Under the pieces are notes generated by a model. The model did not search any database, was not told the origin of the DNA, and saw only the letters and a program-made list of their open reading frames with translations. From Thiothrix litoralis (GTDB taxonomy: Bacteria; Pseudomonadota; Gammaproteobacteria; Thiotrichales; Thiotrichaceae): a stretch of DNA of 64,000 bases. A program made the translations under genes and the position numbers. The stretch lies in contig NZ_CP072801.1 in NCBI RefSeq assembly GCF_017901135.1, forward strand, positions 2,046,001 through 2,110,000, written 5' to 3'. Numbering within the stretch: position 1 is the stretch's first letter; each line of letters begins with the position of its first letter. Shown one piece after another: positions 17,632 to 27,262 of this stretch.

Positions 17632-18223
17632 CCTTGGTACTCGCGTATTGCTGGTAGGTTTTGAGTTGTGCGTCCAGTTCGCCCAACCATTGCGCATCAA
17701 CGAAGGCTTTGAGGATGCGGCGGATTTCGAGCATGTCATCCTGCTGTTTGAGGGTACGCACGAAGCCGTATTCGATCACTTTGTTGATGGCGACGTTGAT
17801 CTGGTCGATGGTTTTGGCTTCGTTGCTGTGTTCGGGCATGAACACACGCATCATCTCGACGATTTGGGTACGTTCCAGTACCACCCGGCTGTCGCCGCCC
17901 GTGGCGTCCTGTTCAGCAAGGCGTTTGCGCAACAGGGCTAACAGCAAGCTGACAGGGTACGTGAGGGGGCGTTTTGCTACCAGACGCGGGGTATCGGTAG
18001 CGTCTTCATCCCCAGCATCGCTGTCTTGCTGGCGCAGGAAAGCGTAGCCTTCGGTTTCATCGAGATACAGCGTCAGGCCGAGGATGCGGATGTAATCGCG
18101 CACGGCGGCTTGCAATTCCAGCAGGGCTTGCCACAGGCGCGGGTGCTGGTCGGCGTAGACCACGCCCTTGAAAAGCTGGATGAGGACAGGGGCGAGGTTC
18201 GGGGTTTGGGTTTCAGTGCTCAT
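17624..18223 (-). CDS. jetB: Wadjet system kite-like subunit JetB (DUF4194)
   Basis: 199-residue DUF4194 protein, the small winged-helix (MukE/kite-like) subunit of Wadjet. The N-terminal helices (LAPVLIQLFKGVVY) and the pattern DYIRILGLTLYLDETEGYAF fit the family as I know it. A GGAAG ribosome site precedes its ATG. It overlaps jetC by 8 bp, and its start overlaps the preceding nuclease gene's stop as ATGA. It should bridge the kleisin JetA and the JetC heads. Confidence 0.9.
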   Translation of the reverse strand: MSTETQTPNLAPVLIQLFKGVVYADQHPRLWQALLELQAAVRDYIRILGLTLYLDETEGYAFLRQQDSDAGDEDATDTPRLVAKRPLTYPVSLLLALLRKRLAEQDATGGDSRVVLERTQIVEMMRVFMPEHSNEAKTIDQINVAINKVIEYGFVRTLKQQDDMLEIRRILKAFVDAQWLGELDAQLKTYQQYASTKDE

Positions 18224-19758
18224 GCTGCTTCCACCACCCAGTCATCCACGCTTTTGGTTACGCTGCTGAAGTTGATGCCCAGTAACATTTTCGGGCGCGG
18301 ATCAGCGGCGTACCCCCCCGGATACCCCCGACTTTTAATCTGTTCCATCGCAGCCTTAGCAGTCTTATCCAGCTTGAACTCGAGAATATAAATATGGGTC
18401 GACGTCTTCACCACGCAGTCGATACGCCCATTGCTGTCGTTGACTTCAGCCTCGGCATATTGACCTAGATAGAAAAACGTCAGGTAAATCAGACTGTGGT
18501 AATAGGCTTCGCGGTCTTGCAGGAAAATCTGGTAAGGAATTTTCTTAAACACGGCTTTTATCACCTCAATCACCGCTGGCATGTCATTGTTCAGAAATGC
18601 CTTGTGCAATTTCACCACCATTGGCGTGGTACGGGTGGGTGCTTCGTGCGCCCATTCTGCCATCAAATACATGGACATGGAGGCGCGTACTTCGTGGTTA
18701 GGGTAGTCCAGTTGGTAAAAACCGTATTCATCGTGATTTTTCAGGGTTAGATAACCTGTTTGAAATAGGACGGGTATTAATTCCAGCCGTTCGAGGTCGT
18801 AATTACCGAGCGCGGATTCCTCCACTTCCAAATCATCCAACCGATACACCTTGTCGCGGTGCATAAGCTTGGGTAAAAACGTCGGTGTGCCCGATTCAAA
18901 CCAGAAATTACGGAAGGCTTGCGCCTGAAAGAAGCTCAAAATTGAGTAGGGGTTGTAGACTGAGGTTTCCAAGCCCCAAGTGTAGCCATTGTACCAGTCA
19001 CGCAATTGACCAAGCAGTGTGTCACGGTCAACCTTCAGACGCTTTTCCACAGCGGGCATGTAAGGCTCAAAATACTGCTCCAGTTCGGTTTGCGTATAGC
19101 CCAATAAAGTTGCCGCGCTGTAATCCATCGTCAGGTCAAACAGGTTGTTCAGGTCAGAGAAAATCGACACACGGCTGAATTTTGATACGCCCGTAATCAA
19201 CAAAAATTCCAAATACGGGTCGCTGTCTTTGATGACAGAGTAGAAGGTTTTCATCACTTGTTGGTTGGCTTTTGCCAGCGGAATATTGTCAAGGTAATCA
19301 ATCAGCGGCTTGTCGTATTCGTCGATGAGCAGCACGACGTTGCCGCTACGTGCGGCAAGCTGTTGGAGCAATTCCTGAAACTGGCGGTCGATCTCACTTT
19401 CTTGCAATGTCAGCCCAAACTGGTGGCTGATGGCGTGCAACTCAGCGGCAATCGCCGCTTCCAGTCCCAATGTACGGTAGCCAATACTGGCAAAGGATAT
19501 ATGCACGACCGGATGCACGTTGCCCCAATCCCACTGGTCTTCGATCCACAGCCCCTCGAACAGGGCACGATTACCTTGGGAGATTTCTTTGATGGTGGAC
19601 AGCAATAAGGACTTGCCGAAGCGACGCGGGCGTGAGAGAAAAAAGTATTTACCCTGATTGAGCAGTTGGGCAATCGTTTCTGTTTTGTCCACATACAGAC
19701 AATCCCTGTTTCTCAGCTCGGAAAAAGTTTGAATACCGACGGGTAAACGTTGCAGCAT
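18220..19758 (-). CDS. AAA-ATPase with PD-(D/E)XK nuclease domain, inserted in the jet operon
   Basis: 512-residue protein of the AAA-ATPase-like (PF09820) plus DUF1703 (PF08011) type. It opens with LPVGIQTFSELR, has P-loop RPRRFGKS (43-50) and Walker B VVLLIDEYDKP, and ends in a nuclease-like fold with D447 and EFK (460-462). Start: ATG 19758 with AGGT upstream; the frame also opens at a TTG, 19776. It lies between jetA and jetB and overlaps jetB by 4 bp, so it is cotranslated with Wadjet. It is not a standard Wadjet part. It could add a second nuclease or be a mobile passenger. Confidence 0.88.
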   Translation of the reverse strand: MLQRLPVGIQTFSELRNRDCLYVDKTETIAQLLNQGKYFFLSRPRRFGKSLLLSTIKEISQGNRALFEGLWIEDQWDWGNVHPVVHISFASIGYRTLGLEAAIAAELHAISHQFGLTLQESEIDRQFQELLQQLAARSGNVVLLIDEYDKPLIDYLDNIPLAKANQQVMKTFYSVIKDSDPYLEFLLITGVSKFSRVSIFSDLNNLFDLTMDYSAATLLGYTQTELEQYFEPYMPAVEKRLKVDRDTLLGQLRDWYNGYTWGLETSVYNPYSILSFFQAQAFRNFWFESGTPTFLPKLMHRDKVYRLDDLEVEESALGNYDLERLELIPVLFQTGYLTLKNHDEYGFYQLDYPNHEVRASMSMYLMAEWAHEAPTRTTPMVVKLHKAFLNNDMPAVIEVIKAVFKKIPYQIFLQDREAYYHSLIYLTFFYLGQYAEAEVNDSNGRIDCVVKTSTHIYILEFKLDKTAKAAMEQIKSRGYPGGYAADPRPKMLLGINFSSVTKSVDDWVVEAA

Positions 19759-19803
19759 GGCAGTGACCTGTTTCAAAGGGTATAAGGCTTAGAATAGCAT
19801 GTT

Positions 19804-21234
19804 TCAGCGGGTAAACAGGATACGCGGCAAGCGCACCGTGCGCCCGGCTTCGCCCAAGGGCAGCACGTCTTCCACGGCTTCATCCACCAACGCTTTGACA
19901 TCTTTGCTGGCAAGGTTCAGGTAGGCCACCAGCTCCGCCAGACCCTGTTGCAGCGGGGCGTATTGCAGCACTTCCTGTAAGCTGACCTGCGGATGTTCGT
20001 GCAGCAAGCGGCGAATATTACCGCGCAAGCGGGCTTCGTCCACCCAATGCTGGTTGTAGAGCGCCTGCACATCGACGCAGGCATCCGCTTCTTCCAGCCT
20101 GACCTCCGCCAGCACGGTTTTGATTTTTGGCTGGAACAAGCTGCGTTCCATCACCAGATCCAGTGCCAGACGCGGCTGGTCGATCACAGCAAACTGGCGG
20201 GAATCGGGCGGGGCATTGCGCATGGCTACTGCTGTGCGTTCAATGCCTCGGATCAGTTGCAGGATACGCTTGTCTTCCAGCCACGCCTGATCGGCGAGGT
20301 ATTTGCGTAACTGTTCTGCCAGTTGCGCGTTGGTACGGAACACTTTCTCGCCCGCTTCCAGCAGGAAAAAGCCAATACGCGGCAGAAAGTGGCGGTCGTC
20401 CACCTCGCGTAAGGCTTCCTGCTGCAAGGCTGCGGTGGTCATGCTTTCCAAGGCGTGCTGGCGTTGCGGCGACATCAGGAACTCCCAAAAGGCGTGGAAA
20501 CTACGCCCCTGTTCGGAGTCACGGATGTAGTCTTGCTGCTCAAAAATTTCGTCCAGCAATTCGCCTTTGCGCTTCTCGCTGGTGGCAATCAGCTCCCGCA
20601 CATCCTGATCCAGGGTACGGAAGTTGTACTCCACTTGGCGGAAATCAGCCAGCAGCTTGCGGGCAGTGTCTTCGGCCTCAAACCAGCGCTCCTTGATGCG
20701 GGTCGGGTCAGCCGCTTCTACCAGACCGGAACGGATGCGGGCAATCTGGCGTTCCAGTTCGGCTTTTTGCTTTTCCAGCTCAGCGATTTTGAGCGCGGGG
20801 TCTTGCTCCGCTTCTTGCACGATTTCCTGCAACAAGCGGTACAACGTCATCAGCCGCGACTCGGTGCCAACGAACTGACGCGGTTGCAAGCCTTGCAGCC
20901 ATTCCACTGCTTTTTCAGCCCCCGGTGTCAAATCCAGTTGCGGGATGTCGCGCCCTTGCACGTAGTATTTGCGCAGGTACGGGCTTGCCCCGTTCGCCCA
21001 ATCGTCCAGATATTGCCGCGCACTTTTGGGGAAAGTGTCCGCGCCGTACTGGTCGTTGAGGTGGAACAAATAGTCGTCGAGTTGCGTGCTGGCCTGATCA
21101 AACGGCAAGGAACGTTCGTTGGGCTTGATGAACACCGCAAACAGGAAGCTGATAATCAAGGGCGCGTGCGGGGAGGTCAGCAAGCGCCAAGTGGTGTCAT
21201 GCTTACGCAAATGCGCGAGGGTTGAATAATCCAT
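19804..21234 (-). CDS. jetA: Wadjet system kleisin-like subunit JetA (DUF3375)
   Basis: 476-residue DUF3375 protein, the kleisin-like subunit linking JetC heads and binding JetB. The N-terminus (LAHLRKHDTTWRLL, then SPHAPLIISFL) is typical, followed by a charged coiled coil around residues 165-250. It starts only 6 bp after the cysM stop, with its ribosome site (TAGG) overlapping that stop codon, so it is probably read from the cysM promoter. The stop is about 45 bp before the inserted nuclease gene. Confidence 0.92.
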   Translation of the reverse strand: MDYSTLAHLRKHDTTWRLLTSPHAPLIISFLFAVFIKPNERSLPFDQASTQLDDYLFHLNDQYGADTFPKSARQYLDDWANGASPYLRKYYVQGRDIPQLDLTPGAEKAVEWLQGLQPRQFVGTESRLMTLYRLLQEIVQEAEQDPALKIAELEKQKAELERQIARIRSGLVEAADPTRIKERWFEAEDTARKLLADFRQVEYNFRTLDQDVRELIATSEKRKGELLDEIFEQQDYIRDSEQGRSFHAFWEFLMSPQRQHALESMTTAALQQEALREVDDRHFLPRIGFFLLEAGEKVFRTNAQLAEQLRKYLADQAWLEDKRILQLIRGIERTAVAMRNAPPDSRQFAVIDQPRLALDLVMERSLFQPKIKTVLAEVRLEEADACVDVQALYNQHWVDEARLRGNIRRLLHEHPQVSLQEVLQYAPLQQGLAELVAYLNLASKDVKALVDEAVEDVLPLGEAGRTVRLPRILFTR

Positions 21235-21240
21235 CTGTGC

Positions 21241-22143
21241 CTATGCCGGAAACACGCCCGTGGAAATATAACGGTCGCCACGGTCACAAATGATAGCAAC
21301 AATAGTCGCGTTCTCAACTTCTTTGGACAGACGTAGCGCTGCCGCGACCGCCCCGCCGGAGGATACCCCGCAGAAAATGCCTTCTTCCGAGGCAAGGCGG
21401 CGCATGGTGTCTTCCGCTTCCGGCTGACTCATGTCGATTTCGCGGTCAACTTCATTGCGGTGGAAAATTTCCGGCAGGTATTCCGGTGTCCAACGCCGAA
21501 TCCCGGGAATCTGGTCGGCTTGCGTGGCAGGCTGCACCCCGACAATCTGAACATCCGGGTTTTTCGATTTCAGGAAACGCCCCGTCCCCATGATCGTCCC
21601 TGTCGTACCCATGCTGCTGACGAAGTGCGTCACCATACCGTGGGTATCACGCCAGATTTCCGGGCCAGTGGAATGAAAATGCGCCAGCGGATTGTCTTCG
21701 TTGGCGAACTGATTCAGCAGCTTGCCCTTACCCTCGCGTTCCATTTGCATGGCGAGGTCACGCGCACCTTCCATGCTCGCCTCCTTGCTCACCAGCACCA
21801 GTTCCGCACCGTAGGCTTTCATGGAAGCGCGACGTTCGGCGCTCATGGTTTCCGGCATGATCAGCACCATTTTGTAGCCCTTGATCGCGGCAGCCATCGC
21901 CAAGGCAATGCCAGTATTGCCACTGGTGGCTTCGATCAGGGTGTCGCCGGGCTTGATGTCACCACGCGCTTCGGCACGCTGGATCATGGACAGTGCCGGG
22001 CGGTCTTTCACTGAACCGGCGGGATTATTGCCTTCCAGTTTGACCAAAATAGTATTGCTCGTATCACCCGGCAAACGTTGCAAACGCACCAGCGGCGTTT
22101 TGCCGATAAAGTCTTCGATAGTGGGGTAAGGCATGTCCTGCAC
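21241..22143 (-). CDS. cysM: Cysteine synthase B
   Basis: PLP enzyme of the O-acetylserine sulfhydrylase family, about 300 residues, converting O-acetylserine plus sulfide or thiosulfate to cysteine or S-sulfocysteine. The PLP lysine lies in NNPAGSVKDRPA; the substrate loop is TSGNTG; GVSSGG is the C-terminal phosphate/PLP-binding motif. The replacement of the CysK-type pattern by EGNNPAGS favours CysM. The frame opens at GTG 22143; ATG 22134 is an equally possible start with GCAGGA just upstream. It is divergent from the hybrid kinase gene and directly followed by jetA. Confidence 0.93.
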   Translation of the reverse strand: MQDMPYPTIEDFIGKTPLVRLQRLPGDTSNTILVKLEGNNPAGSVKDRPALSMIQRAEARGDIKPGDTLIEATSGNTGIALAMAAAIKGYKMVLIMPETMSAERRASMKAYGAELVLVSKEASMEGARDLAMQMEREGKGKLLNQFANEDNPLAHFHSTGPEIWRDTHGMVTHFVSSMGTTGTIMGTGRFLKSKNPDVQIVGVQPATQADQIPGIRRWTPEYLPEIFHRNEVDREIDMSQPEAEDTMRRLASEEGIFCGVSSGGAVAAALRLSKEVENATIVAIICDRGDRYISTGVFPA

Positions 22144-22279
22144 TCTTGATTTTGTGTTGAGAAGAGGAGCTTAACAGCCATCCTGCGTATTCGCTACCTG
22201 TCGGCGGATTTGGCTTGACCTTACCCCATAATACGGTAAGTTGTACGTTAGCCAATAACAAAAAAGCACCGGAAATAGT

Positions 22280-24142
22280 GTGAATTATGTATCCGTAGGG
22301 AACATCCCCGTATCTGCCGCCATGCACGTCCAAAGCGACCATGATTTGAGCCGCCGCTCGATCAATGGTGTGTTTCCTTATATGATTGCTTGGGTCGTGC
22401 TGGCGCTGGGGACTGATATTATTCAACACCACGGCATCCTCGTTTACGGTATTGGCCTGTTGATGTTGGCGCTTGGTGTCATGCGCTTATTGTTGATGAA
22501 ACAGTTTCCTACGCTTTACAAGACACAGCCGGACAGGGCGCGGTTCCTGCTCGGATTTGGCCTGATAGCCTCTGCTATTGTTTGGGCGTTGTTTACCGCT
22601 TGGGGGCTAATGCATGTCGGGCTGGCAGAACAGGGAACCCTAATGTTGCTGCCACTGTTAATGCTCTGCGTTGGCACGACGACCAGCCTTGCCCCCCACA
22701 ACCCCCTGTTTCTCGCCTACGTTAATATCATGATTTTGCCCCAAGTCGTGGCGCTGTTGCATATGGGGACAAGCACTGCCTACAGCGTTGCCCTCTCCTT
22801 ACTCCTGTTCAGCATTGTCACTCAATTCTTTGGCAAAACGCTGCACCGTGACTATTACCAGCTTCTCTACAAAAACGATTTGCTGAAACAGCAAGCCGCC
22901 AAGCTGGAGAGTGCCAAAGAAGCCGCCGACATTGCCAATCAGGCCAAGAGCCGCTTTCTGGCCAATATGAGCCATGAGTTGCGTACCCCAATGAATGGGA
23001 TTCTGGGGGCAAGCGATTTACTGACCCCGCTGGTCAATACGGCAGAGCAACGCCAATACGTTTCGCTGATCAACCGCAGCGGCAAAACCTTACTGGCGCT
23101 GTTGAATGACCTGCTCGACTTTTCCAAAATCGAAGCAGGCAAGATGGAGCTGGAACTGTCAACCTGCCACCTGAGTGAGATGGTTGCCCATTTACAGCAT
23201 TTGCTGAATATCCGTGCCAAGGAAAAGGGGCTGGTGTTTACCACCCGTATCAGCGAGGACATTGCCCCCTTTCTCATGGGCGATGAAACCCGCATCCAAC
23301 AAATACTGCTCAATTTACTGGGCAATGCCATCAAATTTACTGAAACGGGCACGGTAACACTCGCCATCAGCCTGAGCGCCAACGGGGAACGGCTACGCTT
23401 TGAAATCAGCGATACCGGTATTGGCATTCCGGCAGAAAAACAGCCACTGCTGTTCAACAGTTTTCAGCAAATGGAATCGTCTACTGCCCGCAAATACGGC
23501 GGCACGGGTCTGGGTTTGGCGATTTCCAAACAGTTGGTCAACCTGATGGAAGGCGATATTGGCGTACACAGTGAAGCGGGACAAGGTGCCTGCTTCTGGT
23601 TCGAGCTTCCCTATCAGGCCGCAGAGCCACAAACTGCCAGCCCGGAAACGACCACTACACTCGTCACTGACGCACCCTTGAAAACCTCCAGCCGGATTCT
23701 GCTGGCGGAAGACAATGCCATCAATCAGATCATTGCCCAGTCCATGCTTGAACAACTGGGGCTGACCCACATCGACACGGTAGAAAATGGCAAACAAGCT
23801 ATCCAATGCCTGATTGAAGCCGATTACGATCTGGTGCTAATGGATGTGCAAATGCCTGAATGCGACGGTCTGGAAGCCTGCCGCCATATCCGGGGAATAC
23901 AGACTCACGCAGGCATGGCGGCGGTGCGAAACCCGGTCATTCCGGTAATTGCCCTGACCGCAAATACCCTGTCTGCGGATATTGCCGCCTGCCTGCAAGC
24001 CGGAATGAACAGCCATCTGGGTAAACCGCTGGATACCCAAACGCTGGAAACTGAACTGAAAAAGTGGTTACAACAGCCCGTCAGCTCCGCCCACCAGAAT
24101 CACAAAGGCGACCGCGTGAGTGCGCTCGTCTGCGACGGATAG
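22280..24142 (+). CDS. Membrane hybrid histidine kinase
   Basis: 620-residue sensor kinase. Several hydrophobic segments occupy about residues 30-190, with no clear periplasmic domain or HAMP. A HisKA domain follows with phospho-His in [15 protein letters not shown], then an HATPase with N box [19 protein letters not shown] and GGTGLGL, and a receiver ([24 protein letters not shown]). No Hpt domain is present. The start is GTG, with GGAAATA upstream. Position (beside cysM, near rlmD) recalls barA/gacS, but the membrane part and lack of Hpt differ. It converges on and overlaps acpS by 75 bp. Confidence 0.88.
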   Translation: MNYVSVGNIPVSAAMHVQSDHDLSRRSINGVFPYMIAWVVLALGTDIIQHHGILVYGIGLLMLALGVMRLLLMKQFPTLYKTQPDRARFLLGFGLIASAIVWALFTAWGLMHVGLAEQGTLMLLPLLMLCVGTTTSLAPHNPLFLAYVNIMILPQVVALLHMGTSTAYSVALSLLLFSIVTQFFGKTLHRDYYQLLYKNDLLKQQAAKLESAKEAADIANQAKSRFLANMSHELRTPMNGILGASDLLTPLVNTAEQRQYVSLINRSGKTLLALLNDLLDFSKIEAGKMELELSTCHLSEMVAHLQHLLNIRAKEKGLVFTTRISEDIAPFLMGDETRIQQILLNLLGNAIKFTETGTVTLAISLSANGERLRFEISDTGIGIPAEKQPLLFNSFQQMESSTARKYGGTGLGLAISKQLVNLMEGDIGVHSEAGQGACFWFELPYQAAEPQTASPETTTTLVTDAPLKTSSRILLAEDNAINQIIAQSMLEQLGLTHIDTVENGKQAIQCLIEADYDLVLMDVQMPECDGLEACRHIRGIQTHAGMAAVRNPVIPVIALTANTLSADIAACLQAGMNSHLGKPLDTQTLETELKKWLQQPVSSAHQNHKGDRVSALVCDG

Positions 24143-24466
24143 TTCGATTGCGGTCACGCCCAGCGCAGTAGCCGTTGCCAGTGTCACCCCGTGCAATTGC
24201 AGGCGTGGTTTACCGCGTGCATCGTGGGTGGTTTCGATTTCCTGCAAGCGGGTTTCCTTACCGATGCCGGTGCCGAGGGCTTTGGCAACGGCCTCTTTGG
24301 TGGCGAAACGTTTTGCCAGCCATGCTGCTTGCTTGGTTTCGGTGGCAAAACGTTTGAGTTCGGCGGGATGTAGAATGCGTTCGGGAAACCGCTCTGGGTG
24401 ACGTTGCAAGGTTTCTTCAAGACGGGCGATTTCCACGATGTCCGTGCCGATGCCGATAATTTTCAT
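24068..24466 (-). CDS. acpS: Holo-[acyl-carrier-protein] synthase
   Basis: 132-residue phosphopantetheinyl transferase that converts apo-ACP to holo-ACP using CoA. Motifs [12 protein letters not shown] (Mg-binding Asp) and [19 protein letters not shown] are intact. The start overlaps the pdxJ stop by 4 bp, as in many gammaproteobacteria. The 3' end is overlapped by the convergent kinase gene, so the last 25 codons serve two frames. Confidence 0.95.
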   Translation of the reverse strand: MKIIGIGTDIVEIARLEETLQRHPERFPERILHPAELKRFATETKQAAWLAKRFATKEAVAKALGTGIGKETRLQEIETTHDARGKPRLQLHGVTLATATALGVTAIELSVADERTHAVAFVILVGGADGLL

Positions 24467-25197
24467 GCGCCAGCACGTGCCGCTTGCATCAATGCCAGCA
24501 TTTCCACGGTCGCTTGGCGGATGCCGACGAATACCGCCCGCGCCACCATCGAATGCCCGATGTTCAGTTCGCGGATATTGGGAATGACCGCGATGGCTTG
24601 CGTATTGTGATAATCCAGCCCGTGGCCTGCGTTCACCTGAATGTCGAGGCTGTGGGCAAACTCGGTAGCTTCGCGAATGCGTTGGAGTTCCTGCGCTTTG
24701 GCTGCGCCCGTAGCATTGGCATACGTGCCGGTATGCAGCTCGATCACGGGCGCACCGATGTCAGGAACGCGGCGGATTTGTTCAATATCCGGCTCGATGA
24801 ACAGTGATACGCGAATATTCGCGGCATTCAAACGCTGGGTCACGCTGCGTACCCGCTCGAATTGCCCGATAATGTCCAGCCCACCTTCAGTGGTAAGCTC
24901 TTCGCGCTTTTCGGGAACCACACACGCATCATTCGGCAATACGTCGCAAGCAATGCCCACCATTTCATCGGTGGCAGCCAGCTCCAGATTCAGGCGACGG
25001 GTACACATCTGGCGGATAGCGTACACATCCGCATCTTGAATATGGCGACGGTCTTCGCGCAAATGGATGGTGATGGCGTGTGCACCAGCGTCTTCCACCA
25101 GCCGCACCGCTTCCAGCAGATCGGGGTAAGCCGTGCCGCGTGCCTGGCGCAACGTGGCGATGTGGTCGATATTGACACCAAGTTCGATCTTATTCAT
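24463..25197 (-). CDS. pdxJ: Pyridoxine 5'-phosphate synthase
   Basis: 244-residue TIM-barrel enzyme joining 1-deoxyxylulose 5-phosphate and 3-amino-2-oxopropyl phosphate to make PNP in vitamin B6 synthesis. [26 protein letters not shown] and [10 protein letters not shown] are family motifs. ATG 25197 overlaps the recO stop by 8 bp and gives the standard length (about 243 in E. coli); a start at 25215 would add six residues. It overlaps acpS by 4 bp. Confidence 0.95.
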   Translation of the reverse strand: MNKIELGVNIDHIATLRQARGTAYPDLLEAVRLVEDAGAHAITIHLREDRRHIQDADVYAIRQMCTRRLNLELAATDEMVGIACDVLPNDACVVPEKREELTTEGGLDIIGQFERVRSVTQRLNAANIRVSLFIEPDIEQIRRVPDIGAPVIELHTGTYANATGAAKAQELQRIREATEFAHSLDIQVNAGHGLDYHNTQAIAVIPNIRELNIGHSMVARAVFVGIRQATVEMLALMQAARAGA

Positions 25198-25879
25198 TGA
25201 GTAATCTTCTCGCATTCAGGGTTTTGCCTTTCAGCAACATCTGTATCAGGTAATCCAGGGTATGGCGCAGTTCCAAACGCTGTTCGGTCGCCATGCTTTC
25301 TGGCTCGCGCAAGGCGATTAATAACCTACCGGAAAGCGGCACGCCTTTGCCCTCACCTGCGTCCGGGTATATACCGTGGTCGGGGCGGAAACGGTAACGG
25401 TTGTGGGGCTGGATGTCTTCCCCATCCGCGTCGTCGTGCCACAGGTTCAGAACATAGCCTGCCATTGCCAGCACGTCCAGTTCAAACAACGGCAGTGCGA
25501 GTACCTCAGCAGGGTTTTCCAAGCGGAACAGCAGTTGTTGGTACTGGGCAAATAATTCCGGCTGCGGCTGGTGTTGCCACAGCGCCCGCAACAGCAATTC
25601 GTTTGCATACACGGCGCGTACCAGTCCGGCAGCTTTCAAGGGGAAACGGCGTTTTTCTTCGGCATTGAATAGGGTGAACACTTCACCCTTGCCCACCCAA
25701 CTGGCTTCGAGTTGCCGGAAAGGTTCAAGCATACCTTTGGAGCGCGTGCCCTTGCCTTGGCCAAACTTGGCAACGCAGGTGATTTTGCCAGCGTCGCGGG
25801 TAAACATATCCAGCAATAAACTGGTGTCGCGGTAGGGGTTACGCCGCAAAATAAACGCGGGGGAAAGTTCAGCCGCCAT
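25190..25879 (-). CDS. recO: DNA repair protein RecO
   Basis: 229-residue recombination mediator that helps load RecA on SSB-coated DNA with RecR. The N-terminal OB fold carries [20 protein letters not shown]; the following [17 protein letters not shown] and [11 protein letters not shown] are typical. A zinc cluster is not evident, as in many proteobacterial RecO proteins. It lies between the DUF2721 gene and pdxJ, in the conserved era-recO-pdxJ-acpS order. Confidence 0.93.
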   Translation of the reverse strand: MAAELSPAFILRRNPYRDTSLLLDMFTRDAGKITCVAKFGQGKGTRSKGMLEPFRQLEASWVGKGEVFTLFNAEEKRRFPLKAAGLVRAVYANELLLRALWQHQPQPELFAQYQQLLFRLENPAEVLALPLFELDVLAMAGYVLNLWHDDADGEDIQPHNRYRFRPDHGIYPDAGEGKGVPLSGRLLIALREPESMATEQRLELRHTLDYLIQMLLKGKTLNARRLLNE

Positions 25880-25887
25880 CGGACGCG

Positions 25888-26340
25888 CTAACGGGGAGTG
25901 ACATCAATGCTGCTGGTGGCAATACGGATTTCCTGCAAAAAGCACAGCAATCCGCTGACCAACATCAACATCGCAATAATGAACAGTATGGATACCGCCG
26001 TGGATAGATCCATCCCCAACATGGCACTGAAAAATAGCATGGCAATCACCACACAAATCAATAAGGCACACACCGTGCACAGGCCGATTGCCCAGTGAAT
26101 CATGCGGGCGCGTCGCGAAAGCGCCTGCATTTCATGACGAATCACCACCAGTGCCGCCGCACTCGCTTGCTGAAAGTTACTATCCAGCACACGAAAGCGA
26201 TCCACCACCCGCACTAAACGGTTCACCAACACCGACAAAATACTACCGATACCCGTCAGCAAGAACACCGGAGCAACCGCCAATTGAATCACATGCGCGA
26301 CGTTGGAAATGACTTCCGCTTCTTGTGCTAACAGCAACAT
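25888..26340 (-). CDS. DUF2721 family membrane protein
   Basis: 150-residue inner-membrane protein with about three hydrophobic helices: one near residues 15-40 (LAVAPVFLLTGIGSILSVLV) and two near 85-140. The pattern matches the DUF2721 family. The chosen ATG 26340 has AAGGGG about 10 nt upstream; the frame extends to 26412 but that region overlaps the 3' end of era. It interrupts the usual era-recO adjacency. Function unknown. Confidence 0.8.
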   Translation of the reverse strand: MLLLAQEAEVISNVAHVIQLAVAPVFLLTGIGSILSVLVNRLVRVVDRFRVLDSNFQQASAAALVVIRHEMQALSRRARMIHWAIGLCTVCALLICVVIAMLFFSAMLGMDLSTAVSILFIIAMLMLVSGLLCFLQEIRIATSSIDVTPR

Positions 26341-26350
26341 CGCTCGCCCC

Positions 26351-27262
26351 TTAGGTTGAAATCCCCAAACTTTGCAGGTGACGTGGGCTATTTTCCCAGT
26401 TTTCTTCGACACGCACCCATAATTTCAGCATGACTTTGCGTTCCAGAAACGCTTCCAGCGCAAATCGCGCCGAGCTGCCGATGCGTTTTAGCGTGTCGCC
26501 TTTATTCCCGATCACAATACCTTTCTGGTTTTCGCGACTGACCCAGATCACCGCATTGATTTCGGTCAGTTTAGGCTTTTCCTCAAAGGTTTCGATCTCA
26601 ATCGCGGTGGAATACGGCATTTCCTGATGCAAATACGTCATCAATTGCTCACGGATCAACTCGCCGCAAATGAAGCGGGTGGATTGGTCGGTCACGTCAT
26701 CTTCGGCGTATACCCAATCTTGTTGCGGCATGACTTTCGCCAATGAAGCCTTGAGCTGCTGCGTATTTGTGCCTTTGGTCGCGGAGAGTGGGAAAATTTC
26801 CTTAAACGGGTACTTTGCCAACACTTCCGGCAACCAGCTCAACAGACGCTCTTTCTTTTCCAGCCGATCGACTTTGTTGGCGACCAGAAACACCGGACAG
26901 GTGACATGACCAAGGCGTTGCAACACCAAATCATCTTCATCCTGCCACTTCAGCACCTCCACGATCATGACCACTGCATCGACACCTTCCAATGCAGCCA
27001 CCGCTTCAAGGTTGATGGTTTTGTTGAGCAAGCTTTTGGAAGTACGGTGAATCCCCGGTGTGTCGACGAAAATCATCTGATAATCGTCTTCAGTCAAAAT
27101 ACCCCGGATACTGTGGCGCGTGGTTTGCGGCTTGTTGGCCGTGGCAGAAACCTTGAAACCAATCAGCAGGTTCATCAGGGTGGATTTGCCCACATTGGGT
27201 CGTCCAACAATGGCGACATAGCCACAACGTTGTGTTGATGGCGTAGAAGTTATCTCAGTCAT
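26351..27262 (-). CDS. era: GTPase Era
   Basis: 303-residue GTPase that binds the 3' end of 16S rRNA and assists 30S maturation. G1 GRPNVGKST, G3 DTPG and G4 NKVD are present; the C-terminal KH domain includes GNKGDTLKRIGS. It overlaps rnc by 4 bp; rnc-era cotranscription is standard. Confidence 0.96.
   Translation of the reverse strand: MTEITSTPSTQRCGYVAIVGRPNVGKSTLMNLLIGFKVSATANKPQTTRHSIRGILTEDDYQMIFVDTPGIHRTSKSLLNKTINLEAVAALEGVDAVVMIVEVLKWQDEDDLVLQRLGHVTCPVFLVANKVDRLEKKERLLSWLPEVLAKYPFKEIFPLSATKGTNTQQLKASLAKVMPQQDWVYAEDDVTDQSTRFICGELIREQLMTYLHQEMPYSTAIEIETFEEKPKLTEINAVIWVSRENQKGIVIGNKGDTLKRIGSSARFALEAFLERKVMLKLWVRVEENWENSPRHLQSLGIST

Noticed and set aside
22280-24142. Naming the hybrid kinase barA or gacS
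   Set aside because: Position fits, but the membrane part and the absence of HAMP and Hpt do not, so no symbol is given.
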